From NCBI GenBank assembly GCA_016702415.1, contig JADJEA010000011.1, positions 1-64,000 on the forward strand: 64,000 bases of DNA. The letters run 5' to 3'. The translations under genes and the position numbers were made by a program. Shown piece by piece: positions 1-8,296 of the stretch; positions within the stretch are counted from its first letter, which is position 1; every line of letters starts with the position of its first letter. The DNA comes from Nostocoides sp. (GTDB lineage: Bacteria; Actinomycetota; Actinomycetes; Actinomycetales; Dermatophilaceae). Under the pieces are notes generated by a model, which searched no databases, was not told the DNA's origin, and saw nothing but the letters and a program-made list of their open reading frames with translations.

Positions 1-13
1 GTTCGCCATCCTG

Positions 14-981
14 TCAGGGGATGAGCAGCAACTTGCCCGCCGTCGCCTGATTCCGGCGTCGTATGCCGCGCCCGCCTCCGCCAGCGGCCACCGCCCACCG
101 ACCTGTAGCTCCAGGTCCCGTCCGAGGCGTCGATGACCCCGCCGACCCGCCACAGCAGTTCACGCGGTCGCGCAACAGGGCCGGCAGTGAGGCCGGGTCA
201 GGAAGATCACCGGAGCCGGCGGCGTTGAGCCGCTGATGTCGAAGGGGGCACCTGGCCGCCGCCGGCCCGCGAAGAGAGACCGAGCATCCCCGGGTCCGCA
301 GCGACGCTGAGCGGGAGGCATCGAAGGTGTCCTCGCCGACGCCGTCGCAGGCGACCGCGACACAGACAACCCCAGGAAGCCGACCGCGCCGCCGCCGCGA
401 TGTCGTCCTCCCGGTAGCCGACCAGCGTCCCGGCGCCGAGACGCAGCAGGATGGCGAGTTTTCCGGGCTCCCGGTGGTCGCGATGACGCCCGCCTCGGGC
501 GACGATGAGTTGATCCAGCACTGCCCGACCCCACCCGCGGCGGCGTGGACGAGGAATGGTCGCCGGGCTGCACGGCATACGTCGAGGTGACCAGGTAGTG
601 CGCCGTCATCCCCCGGGAGCATCGCCGCGGCGGCGAGGGTCAGGTCGGAGCCCGTCGGGGACGGGCACCAGCTGCGCGGCCGCGATGGTCGCCAGTCCCG
701 CCGCGCTCCGGGCTGCATCGCCCACGCCACCCGCGCCCCCAAGTCCAGGTCGACACCCGGACCCACGGCGACGACCTCGCCGACTCCTTCGAGGCCGAGC
801 GTGAACGGTGTCGGGATCGATAGACGCCCTGGCGCTGGTAGACGTCGATGAAGTTGACCCCCGCCGCGGCGACGCGCACCAGCGCCTGCCCGGGACCCGG
901 ATCGGGGATGGTGCGCTCCTCGACGGCGAGGACATCGCTGCCGCCATTGCGGGTGACGATGAGGGCGGTTGTCGGGGTCAT
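14..981 (-). pseudogene. NADPH:quinone reductase (MDR family), frameshifted as sequenced
   Basis: A medium-chain dehydrogenase/reductase of the quinone oxidoreductase type, which would use NADPH to reduce quinones or related carbonyls in the cytosol. Recognisable pieces lie in different minus-strand frames: an N-terminal stretch from the ATG at 981 ending in GVNFIDVYQRQGVY, then GLEGVGEVVAVGPGV in a second frame, then the dinucleotide-binding loop HAAAGGVGQ near 521-547, and a terminal AGKLLLIP at position 14. The overall span fits the usual 320-325 residues. At least three indels break the frame. Because conserved sequence continues on both sides of each, sequence error is as likely as true decay. 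Its ATG overlaps the stop of the upstream GNAT gene (ATGA), suggesting translational coupling. Confidence 0.7.
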
Positions 982-1472
982 GCGCCACCTCCGAGTCGGA
1001 TCAGGGTCTGCCCGTCGATGCGGTAGTCGATCCACTCGTCCATCGCCCGCGCCCCGATGGCCTCGTGGTAGAACTCGATCGACGGAGTGTTCCGGTGAGC
1101 ACCCACCATTCCAGACGCCGGTAGCGCTTCGCGCAGATGCGGGCCAGCTCCAGAGCAGCGCCTTGCCCAGGCCGTGGGTGCGGAAGGCCGGGGCGACATA
1201 GAGGTCTCGAGGTGGATACCGGCTTGCCCGTCCACGTCGAGAACGTCAGGAACCACAGCGCCATCGCGACGACCTGCCCGTCGACCTCGCCGACAATGGG
1301 CGTATGCCGTGGGCACCCCCTCCGCGGGGAACAACGCCTGCGTGAAGTCGTCCTCGCACGCCTCGACGGCGTCCGGTTCCCGTTCGTATGCCGCGAGTTC
1401 CCGCACCAGGCGCAGGATCGCGGGGACGTCCTCGGGCCGGGCTTTGCGGATCCGCGGGTCGACGGTGGTCAC
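978..1472 (-). pseudogene. GNAT family N-acetyltransferase, frameshifted as sequenced
   Basis: Resembles GNAT acetyltransferases of the diamine/spermidine N1-acetyltransferase type. The N-terminal half reads IRKARPEDVPAILRLVRELAAYERE in one frame (after a possible GTG start at 1472). A middle segment, MALWFLTFSTWTGKPG, lies in a second frame near 1200-1264. The C-terminal motif SIEFYHEAIGARAMDEW returns to the first frame near 1040-1085. These match beta1-alpha1, the core strands and the C-terminal FY-x5-A signature of the fold, where acetyl-CoA binds. Two or more frameshifts interrupt it. An alternative ATG at 1531 lies in another frame. The stop overlaps the start of the quinone reductase gene. 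The substrate cannot be told. Confidence 0.6.
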
Positions 1473-1660
1473 CGCGGGCCCCGGGATGCGGCCGTGCTCG
1501 GCAGGCGGGGGCGGGACGGGGCAAGGGTCATGATCCGACGGTAGTGCGTTGCGTCGCCTCGGCGGGCTACCTGCTGGGCTGACCCGCCGCTGGGCTGACC
1601 CGCCGGGCGGGTCAGGCCGGGCGGTCAGGCAGGGTCGGGTCATCGCCAGCCTTCCAGCTG

Positions 1661-1860
1661 AGCACGTCGAGTCGACTTGAGCACGCCACGTCTGGCGTGC
1701 CTCGGGATCTGGCGATACCTCGCTGGCGGGCGTGCTCAAATTCCGTCGACATGACGTGCTCAAGTCGGTTTGCCGTGCTCGGTTGCCACCCCAGCCCACC
1801 AGCCCATCCCCCAGCCCACGCCAGCCCACCCCAGCCCCAGCACCAGCCCACCCCGGCCAG
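1661..1860. repeat. Repeat-rich gene-free stretch upstream of pcrA
   Basis: The 450 bases between the GNAT gene and pcrA (1473-1927) show no convincing gene. They hold an imperfect inverted repeat: arm 1661-1687 pairs with 1729-1760, and the 9-mer CGTGCTCAA or its complement appears three times (1672-1684 minus, 1731 plus, 1754 plus). From about 1791 to 1860 follows a purine-poor tract built of repeated AGCCC/CCAGCCCA units. Near 1575-1625 the phrase GGGCTGACCCGCC is repeated. The function is unknown. A TAGGGT hexamer at 1912-1917 could be a -10 element for pcrA. Confidence 0.45.
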
Positions 1861-1927
1861 GCGTGCCGCGCGCGTCGCGTGGTGGCGACCGGTCGGGGCC
1901 GGCGCGGGACTTAGGGTTGGGACCGAG

Positions 1928-4375
1928 ATGACAACCCTGTTCGATGAGTTCCCGAGTGGTCCGCGGACGTGACGGCCGCGGGCATCCCACCTGGGCGCTG
2001 TCTGACGCGGGGCGCCCTCCCGGGGAGCCACCGGGTCCGGAGGGCGCCCCCCGGAGGGCGCGGCCAGGTCGGGAGGGTGATCGCGGGGGGAGCGGATCGG
2101 CATACGGCCCGGTGGCGGTGGACCCCGAAACCCTCCTCGCCGGTCTCAACCCGCAACAGCGGCGCGCGGTCGTTCACGAAGGCCCGCCACTGCTCATCGT
2201 CGCCGGGGCCGGCTCCCGGCAAGACCCGGTGTTGGCCCACCGGATCGCCTACCTCCTCGGGCACGCTCGGTCCAGCCTGGACAGATCCTCGCGATCACCT
2301 TCACCAACAAGGCGGCGGCGGAGATGCGCGAGCGGGTCGAGGGCTGGTCGGGCCCTGGGCCAAGGCGATGTGGGTGCTGACCTTCCACTCCGCGTGCGTG
2401 CGAATCCTGCGACGCGAGGCGGCGAAGGTGGGGCTGAAGTCGAACTTCTCGATCTACGACGCCGCCGACAGCCAGCGCCTGATGGCCATGGTGCTGCGCG
2501 ACCTGGACCTCGACCCGAAGAGGTACAACCCCCGCACCTTCGGTCACCGCGTGAGCACCCTCAAGAACGAGTTGGTCGACGAGGAGACGTATGCCGCCCG
2601 GGTCGCCCGGGACGAGGCGCCCGCCCACCAGGACGAACTGCTGGCGCAGGCGTATGCCGCCTACCAGCGTCGCCTGCGCCAGGCCAACGCGCTCGACTTC
2701 GACGACCTGATCATGACGACGGTCAACATCCTCCAGGCCTTCCCGGATGTGGCCGAGCACTATCGGCGGCGGTTCCGGCACATCCTCGTGGACGAATACC
2801 AGGACACCAACCACGCGCAGTATGTCCTCGTCCGGGAGTTGGTCGGCGGGGCGGGCACCAGCCGAGCCCGGGAGGGGCGGGCCGCAGGTTCCGCCCGGCG
2901 AGTTGGTCGTCGTCGGTGACGCGGACCAGTCGATCTATGCCTTCCGCGGTGCGACGATCCGCAATATCGAGGAGTTCGAGGAGGACTATCCCGACGCGGG
3001 AAATCATTCTCCTGGAGCAGAATTACCGCTCGACTCAGACCATCCTGCGGGCGGCGAATGCCGTCATCCGGCACAACAGGGCGCGCCGCGAGAAGCGATT
3101 GTGGTCCGAGTCGGAGGGCGCGGCCATCATCGGCTATGTCGGCGACAGCGAGCACGACGAGGCCGGGTTCGTCGCGCGGACGATCGACCGGCTCGCCGAC
3201 GAGCACGGCGTGGCCCCCAAGGATGTCGCGGTCTTCTATCGGCCCAATGCGCAGTCCCGGGCGATCGAGGAGGTCTTCGTCCGCGTGGGCCTGCCTCCCA
3301 GGTCGTCGGGGACCCGGTTCTATGAGCGGCGCGAGGTCAAGGACGCTCTCGCGTACCTGCGCGTCCTGGCCAACCCGCCGACACGGTCAGCCTGCGCCGC
3401 ATCCTCAATGTCCCCAAGCGCGGCATCGGCGACCGGGCCGAGGCGTGTGTCGCGGCGCTCGCCGAGCGCGAGCGGATCCCCTTCGTCGCGGCGCTCGGTC
3501 GCGCCGCCGACGCCCCGGGCATCGCCAGCCGGTCGGTGACGGCGATCGCCGGGTTCACCAGGCTCCTGGAGCGGCTCGGTGAGATCCGCGATTCCGGCGC
3601 CAGTATCGGCGAGGTGCTCGAGACCGTCGTCGACCGGAGCGGCTATCTGGCCGAGTTGCGGGCCAGCCTCGACCCCCAAGACGAAACCCGCATCGAGAAC
3701 CTCAACCAGCTCATCTCCGTCGCCCGCGAGTTCGACGAGGCGCGGATCGAGACCGGCGAGGTGATCTCCCTCGACGACTTCCTCGAGCAGGTGTCCCTGG
3801 TCGCGGACGAGACGAGATCCCCCGACAACAGCGAGGGCGGGGGTCGTCACCCTGATGACGCTGCATACGGCCAGGGCCTGGAGTTCCCCGTCGTCTTCCT
3901 CACCGGCATGGAGGACGGCACCTTCCCGCACTCACGCTCCCTCAACGACGACCGGGAGTTGGAGGAGGAGCGGCGACTGGCGTATGCCGGCATCACTCGG
4001 GCCGGGAGCGCCTGCACGTGTCGCGGGCCACCGTGCGCCGGGCGTGGGGAGCCCGCAGTACCAGCCGGCTTCCCGCTTCCTCGACGAGATCCCCGCCGAC
4101 CTGCTCGACTGGGAGCGGCTCGTCGAGCCTCCGCCCGCAGCGTGGCCGCTCCCTCGTTGGCCAGGCTGGCCGCCACCCCGGGGGTGCGCTCCCCGGGCAC
4201 CCGGGCTATCCTCGCGCTGAGCCCCGGCGACCGGGTCAGCCACGACTCGTTCGGCCTCGGGACGGTGGTGCGGGTCGACGGCGTGGGCGAGTCGACCGTG
4301 GCGCATGTGGATTTCGGCGGCGATTCGGGCGTGAAGCGGCTGCTGCTGCGTTATGCGCCATTGGAGAAGCTCTGA
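1928..4375 (+). pseudogene. pcrA: ATP-dependent DNA helicase PcrA/UvrD, multiply frameshifted as sequenced
   Basis: Superfamily 1A 3'-5' DNA helicase acting in repair and in rolling-circle replication. The ATG at 1928 opens MTTLFDEFPSGP, the usual actinobacterial PcrA beginning. Further on are the Q-motif region LLAGLNPQQRRAVV (about 2130-2170) and a garbled Walker A near 2205-2230, where an extra C and a missing G turn GSGKTRV into GSRQDPV. Then come LTFHSACVRILRREA (2372-2420), the Walker B region DEYQDTN (about 2791-2811), GDADQSIYAFRG (about 2915-2950), LEQNYRSTQTIL (3018-3050) and motif VI-like AYAGITRA near 3980. The C-terminus carries the SH3-like GDRVSHDSFGLGTVVRVDG segment (4227-4285). 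Total span equals about 815 residues, normal for PcrA. At least eight single-base indels, mostly in G or C runs, switch the frame. The conservation across all frames argues for sequencing error rather than a dead gene. Confidence 0.85.
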
Positions 4376-4462
4376 GCGGACCCTCGGCTACAGCTTTGGG
4401 GCCCGCGGGGACGTGGTCAGGCTTGGGAAGCGCCGGCGCCGAGGCACTGGTGTAGCCGGGGG

Positions 4463-4530
4463 TACGCCCCGGCTGGGAGCGCGGCCCCGGTGCGCCCCGG
4501 CTGGGAGCGCGGCCCCGGGTGCGCCCCAGC
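4463..4530. repeat. 28-bp tandem repeat, about 2.3 copies
   Basis: Two near-identical 28-bp units (4463-4490 and 4491-4518), differing at one base, plus a partial third unit, lie in the 165-bp gap between the convergent ends of pcrA and the M23 peptidase gene. Each unit contains CGCCCCGGCTGGGAGCGCGG. No gene is visible here. The repeat could form GC-rich secondary structure and act in termination, but there is no obvious simple hairpin with a T-run. Confidence 0.6.
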
Positions 4531-4540
4531 ACCAACTGCC

Positions 4541-5363
4541 TCAGAGGCTGCGGACGTTGATCCCGTGGGCCTTGAGCCAGGGGAGCGGGTCGATCGGCTC
4601 CCCACCCTTGGGGTGGATCTCCATGTGCAGGTGCGGTCCGGTGGAGTGGCCCGTGTTGCCGGACTTGCCGACATAGGTTCCCGGCCGGACGTGCTGGCCG
4701 ACGGTGACGTCGATCTCACTCAGGTGGGCGAAATACGAGACGGTGCCATCCCAATAGGTGATCTCGATCTTGTTGCCATAGCCCCCGGCATTTTCCGTCT
4801 TGGTCACAACACCGCTAGACATGGCGAAGATGCGCGTGCCCACCGGCGCCCCGAAGTCCAGGCCCGCATGCAGCCGACCCCAACGCATCCCGAAGTGCGA
4901 GGTCAGCAGCGGGTGCTCCAGCGGCATGACCCAGCGGTGGGCCGCAGCGCGGCGCTTGGCCTTGAGTGCGGCCGCCTTCCGCGCGGCGGCGGCATCCCGG
5001 CGTTCCGCGGCCAGGGCCCGAGCGCGCTCATCCTTCTGACCCTGGATCATCGTCAGCGCGAGCGCTCGGCGTTGGCGCGGCTGGCGACCTGGCTGGCTTC
5101 GGCGCGCGCAGGGCCGCGGCTTCGGCGGCGGCGCTCTGGGCCGCGCCTTCGTGGCGTCCGGCGGCGAATGCCTCGCCGAGGGCTGTCGCCGTCAGCGTGG
5201 TGCCGGTCGCCGCGTGCTCGGAGGGCTGGGCGATGGCGGATCCGGCCACCGTGGTGACGATGGCGGCACCGAGAGCCACGGGAGCGACGATCAGGCGACG
5301 GACGAGGTGGCGCGAGGCCGGCGCGGGCGCGGCGGGGCGCGGCATACCGTCAGATGTGGCCAC
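4541..5363 (-). CDS. Secreted M23 family metallopeptidase (one frameshift)
   Basis: Zinc-dependent endopeptidase of the lysostaphin/LytM type, likely cutting peptidoglycan cross-links outside the cell. Near the start is a basic region and hydrophobic segment, RRLIVAPVALGAAIVTTVAG followed by SAIAQ, which looks like a signal peptide. An Ala/Arg-rich helical linker follows, with a frameshift near 5050-5060. The catalytic domain has LHAGLDFGAPVGT (His and Asp ligands, about 4840-4880) and TGHSTGPHLHMEI with the HLH zinc ligands (about 4615-4650). The start is uncertain: GTG at 5363 or ATG at 5345. In related actinobacteria an M23 gene sits beside pcrA, as here. Confidence 0.85.
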
Positions 5364-5410
5364 GGGGGAGGTCCTAACGAACGGGGGGCGCGGGCGCCCG
5401 GGAGGGTCGA

Positions 5411-5472
5411 AGCAACGAGGGGACGTGGGGGGACGCGTCGTTGCTCCCGAGATATCTCGACGACGAGGATAG
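5411..5472. promoter_or_regulatory. Inverted repeats and possible promoter upstream of the M23 gene
   Basis: The 350-bp gap between the divergent M23 and ECF sigma genes has no gene. It contains an inverted repeat AGCAACGA (5411-5418) / TCGTTGCT (5438-5445), a 12-bp perfect palindrome CGAGATATCTCG (5448-5459), and on the minus strand a TATCCT hexamer (5466-5471) that could be a -10 element for the peptidase gene. No clear -35 is present. I looked for a ydaO-type c-di-AMP riboswitch, common before actinobacterial cell-wall hydrolases, and did not recognise one. Confidence 0.35.
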
Positions 5473-5716
5473 CGTGATTGATTCGTTACCCGAAATTCTG
5501 GGGTGTCATCCCGATCACACCGGCCGGGTCCGTGATAGTCGCGCGTGCGCGCCATACCGGCGTCCACCGGCCCGTATGCCGCCTTCCCCCACCCGGGGGC
5601 GTCGCCCCGACACCGCGCCCCAGGCGGGACCCAACCGGGAGGGTCGGTGTGGCGTCGTAAGGTTCGTGACGACGATCGTGATGCCCGTGCGGCAGACCTG
5701 GTGGGAGGGAGTGCGC

Positions 5717-6206
5717 ATGTCGGGGGCCGTTGTCGGCGCCGACGAGTTCGCCGTCCGCGAGATCTACCAAGCGCACTACGGCACGCTCACCGGCTGGACC
5801 GCGCGGCTCGTCGGCGACCGTGACCTCGCCCACGACATCGCCACGAAGCCTTCATCCGGCTGCTGCGCCGCTGGGGCGAGGTGAGCGAGCCGCGCGCGTG
5901 GCTCTACACCACGTCGGCCAATCTCGTGCGCGACCACTGGCGCGAGGCCGTGAGGCCGTCGCCTATGGCAAGGTGGGCCTCGACCTCGAGACCGCCCACA
6001 CCCCCGACCAGGCCACCGCGATCACGGTGCGCGAGGCCGTCCTCTCCCTCCCGGACCGGCTCCGGGTGACCGTGCTGCTCCACTATTTCGCCGATCTGAC
6101 CGTCGCCCAGGTCGCCGCGCAGCTGGGCAAGTCCGAGGGCGCCGTCAAGCGTGACCTGTGGGAAGCGCGCGGCAAGCTCGCCGTGATCTTGGAAGGTGCC
6201 CGATGA
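5717..6206 (+). CDS. ECF-type RNA polymerase sigma factor (two frameshifts as sequenced)
   Basis: Extracytoplasmic-function sigma-70 factor. The ATG at 5717 follows a GGGAGGGA ribosome-binding site (5703-5709). Region 2 reads FAVREIYQAHYGTLTGWTARL then DRDLAHDIA. After a missing base near 5843 the frame changes through a segment reading EPRAWLYTTSANLVRDHWR. After a second indel near 5955 it changes again to region 4: LSLPDRLRVTVLLHYFADLT then VAQVAAQLGKSEGAVKRDLW, a helix-turn-helix for the -35 element. The intact length would be about 163 residues. The stop overlaps the start of the downstream propeller gene (ATGA), so the two are coupled and that partner may be its anti-sigma factor. Confidence 0.8.
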
Positions 6207-7623
6207 CCGGCCGCGACCCCATTGAGGAGTTTTCGCCCGCGAACGCGCGGCGATCACCCGCGAACCCGCGGACGAGCAGCGCTGGAACGAGATCGTCGCC
6301 GCGGGTCGCCGTGGCCGTCGCTCGCGCTGGACCATTCGCTGCCGCCGCGGCCGCCGCCGTTCTTGTCGGCGGGATCGGGTATGCCGTGGGCCGTGGCCTG
6401 CCCGGTGCCTCCAGCCCGAGCGATGTCGCCGGTCACGGCTCGACGACGACATCGGCGCTGACGACCGCGTCCGGGTCCGGGACTGCGAGCGCGACGGCCG
6501 ATGTCACGCCGTCGGGGAGCACGCGGCATACCTCGGCGGCGACGTCGACCAGCCCGTCGACGGCCGCGTCGGTCAATAGCCCGCTGCCGATGCCGAGCAC
6601 GTTCAAGACCCTCTCGATGTCCCAGGCCGACGGGAACACCGTCTTTGCCCTCGGCGTCGGGATGTGCACCGATCGCGACTGCCTCGTCGCGGTCCCGCTC
6701 GACCGATGGCGGGGGTCGTGGCAGCGGGTCGCGACTTCGTGGACACCCCCGTCGTCTCCGGTATGCCGACCGTCGGCTCCGGCGGGTCCTTCACCCAAAT
6801 CCGGATGGCCAATGCGCGCGTGGGGTGGGTCTTCGGCGACGGGATCCTCCAGACGACCGACGGCGGATTGACCTGGCACACCTATGCGCATGCCGGCGCC
6901 GGGGTCGTGGACATGGCGGTCGCCAATGGTCAGGTCGCGATCGTCTCGACGGCCGGGGCGTGCGACGGACAGACGTGCGCCGGTGACCTCCAGGTCCAGA
7001 TCGCGCCCGTGGATGCCACTGCCGCGACGACACCAGCCGCCACCGTGGCCGGGTCGGGATTCGTCGGGGCCTCGCTCGCCTGGTGGAAGGGGCAGCTGTT
7101 CGTGTCCCCGGTGCCCGCGGATGGAACCGGCGGTGTCGTGACCGCATCCGCCGACGGGAAGACCACGCCCGTCGACGTGGGCTGCGCTGCCCACTCCCGC
7201 GCGCAGATCGTCGCCCCCAGCTCCGGCGACACCCTGCTCGCGGTGTGCGAGGACGGGGCTGCGGCGGGGTCGGCATACTTCTCCGTCCGCCGCTCGGGCG
7301 ACGGCGGGGCCACCTGGAGCGCGGCCGACGGGTCGCCGCTGCGGCTCGCCAACGCCGGCGTCACCGCCTTCGCCGCGACGGACGGCGACCACATCGTCGC
7401 CGTCTCCGGGGGGTCGCCCGACGTCCACGGCACGCTGACCACGACCGCGGACGGCGGTGCCACGTGGAGCACGCCCACCGATCCCGCACTCCCCGACACC
7501 GGCTGGGGCTGGGTCGGGGCCCCCGGACCGAACTGGTTCTATCTCGTGCCCTTCGACGGCACCAAGGGGTTCTACTGGTCGCACGACAAGGGTGCGACGT
7601 GGGCGTGGACCGGGATGTCCTAA
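6203..7623 (+). CDS. Membrane-anchored BNR/Asp-box propeller protein, putative anti-sigma partner (frameshifts)
   Basis: Starts at ATG 6203 overlapping the sigma stop. The N-terminal ~35 residues are cytosolic. After a frameshift in this stretch near 6235-6250 comes one transmembrane segment, AAAAAAVLVGGIGYAVGRGL (about 6340-6400), then a Ser/Thr/Ala-rich linker and an extracytoplasmic beta-propeller. A second frameshift lies near 6715-6735. The propeller carries repeated Asp-box motifs: TTDGGLTW (about 6853), SGDGGATW (about 7296), TADGGATW (about 7446) and SHDKGATW (about 7579). Asp boxes are structural turns found in sialidases and other exposed propellers; no sialidase active site is apparent. 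The topology (small cytosolic tail, one TM, sensor domain) and coupling to an ECF gene suggest it holds and releases the sigma factor. No zinc-binding anti-sigma motif is visible, so that role is inference. Confidence 0.65.
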
Positions 7624-7701
7624 GGCCCCACCTGCGGCGGTCCGGTAGGGAATTCGTCGTTGACTCTCTCGCCGCGATCAGACAACCGCGGCGGACGTGG
7701 C

Positions 7702-7793
7702 GGGGTCCAACCCGCCGCGCGGTTATGAATTCCTTAAGCGCTCCTTAAGTGGGGCCCGAGATCGTGTGCTCACCGGCCCGGACCTCGGGCCCC
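7702..7793 (+). promoter_or_regulatory. Hairpins between the propeller gene and the repeat-peptide gene
   Basis: Downstream of the propeller gene a GGCGGG/CCCGCC stem (about 7701-7718) may end its transcript. Nearer the next gene, GGGGCCCGAG (7751-7760) pairs perfectly with CTCGGGCCCC (7784-7793). This stem ends four bases before the AGGAG ribosome-binding site (7798-7802) of the small repeat-peptide gene, so it could modulate its translation. Two CCTTAAG copies lie at about 7733-7748. No recognisable -35/-10 pair was found. Confidence 0.45.
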
Positions 7794-7808
7794 GCTCAGG
7801 AGCACATG

Positions 7809-8009
7809 ATGAATACCACCCCGATCCACCCTCAGGACGTCATCGACGAGAGCCTGGATCGCTCGGTCGAATCCTCCAGCACGCTCGCGACGGTCATCCC
7901 CTCGCGTCGATCCCTGGGCAGGTATACCCCTTCGCGCCGCACCCTCGGCAAGACAATCCCCTCGCGTCGCGCCCTCGGCAAGACAATCCCCTCGCGTCGC
8001 GCGCTGTGA
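7809..8009 (+). CDS. Small protein of four tandem twin-arginine decapeptide repeats
   Basis: A 66-residue protein that I cannot assign to a family. An AGGAG site at 7798-7802 sits 6 nt before ATG 7809 (ATG 7806 is also possible). The first ~28 residues are acidic and Ser-rich (QDVIDESLDRSVESSSTLA). The rest is four copies of a decapeptide of the form x-I/T-P-S-R-R-x-L-G-K/R, the last stopping after L. Each repeat holds an SRRxLG core resembling the twin-arginine export motif, but no hydrophobic stretch follows, so it is not a signal peptide. An acidic leader plus repeated basic cores resembles multi-core modified-peptide precursors; no modifying enzyme is adjacent. Alternatives are a nucleic-acid-binding tail or a chance expansion. 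Expression is supported only by the ribosome-binding site and the in-frame repeats. Confidence 0.55.
   Translation: MNTTPIHPQDVIDESLDRSVESSSTLATVIPSRRSLGRYTPSRRTLGKTIPSRRALGKTIPSRRAL
7893..8006 (+). repeat. 30-bp tandem repeat (3.8 copies) coding for the PSRR decapeptides
   Basis: Units start at 7893, 7923, 7953 and 7983. The third and fourth copies are nearly identical over 24 bases, while the first two differ mainly at third codon positions and a few residues. That pattern suggests an old array in which the last unit was recently duplicated. The unit length is divisible by three, so the array is open in more than one frame. The frame with a ribosome-binding site and a stop at 8007-8009 is preferred. 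Confidence 0.8.
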
Positions 8010-8049
8010 TCGCCGCACCCCCGCGAATCGATGACAGCTATGAGCACGT

Positions 8050-8286
8050 ATGAGCACGGCCACCGCCTCGGATGATCGAGCCGGCTCTCTCGGAGCCGTC
8101 GTCGACCGCGGCCGCGTCATGGTCGAGTCCGAGGCCTGTCGGCTCCGCCTGCGTGCCGGTATGCCGATCGCCCCCACGCCCGCATCCTCGCCACCACCCC
8201 GGCGCCCGGCTGGTCCTCGATCCAGCCTGATCGGCCCACGAGCCGGTCGCGGGCCGGTTGATCCTCGCGATAACACCACCAAGTAA
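8050..8286 (+). CDS. Small hypothetical protein, uncertain
   Basis: A 78-codon open frame starting ATG 8050 (MSTATASDDRAGSLGAVVDR) and ending just before the ribosome-binding site of the next gene. The first half has ordinary composition. The second half is Pro/Arg-rich and looks like frame-shifted sequence: another frame gives RILATTPAPGWSSIQPD to a stop near 8251. No strong ribosome-binding site is seen. It may be a broken or miscalled small gene accompanying the repeat peptide. I recognise no family. Confidence 0.3.
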   Translation: MSTATASDDRAGSLGAVVDRGRVMVESEACRLRLRAGMPIAPTPASSPPPRRPAGPRSSLIGPRAGRGPVDPRDNTTK

Positions 8287-8296
8287 GGAGATCCGG

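Noticed and set aside
5364..5716. c-di-AMP (ydaO) riboswitch before the M23 peptidase
   Set aside because: Expected by analogy with other actinobacterial wall hydrolases, but the conserved ydaO core could not be recognised; only simple inverted repeats are seen.
7893..8006. CRISPR-like array of 30-bp repeats
   Set aside because: The units are directly abutting with no spacers, are in coding frame behind a ribosome-binding site, and no cas genes are present.
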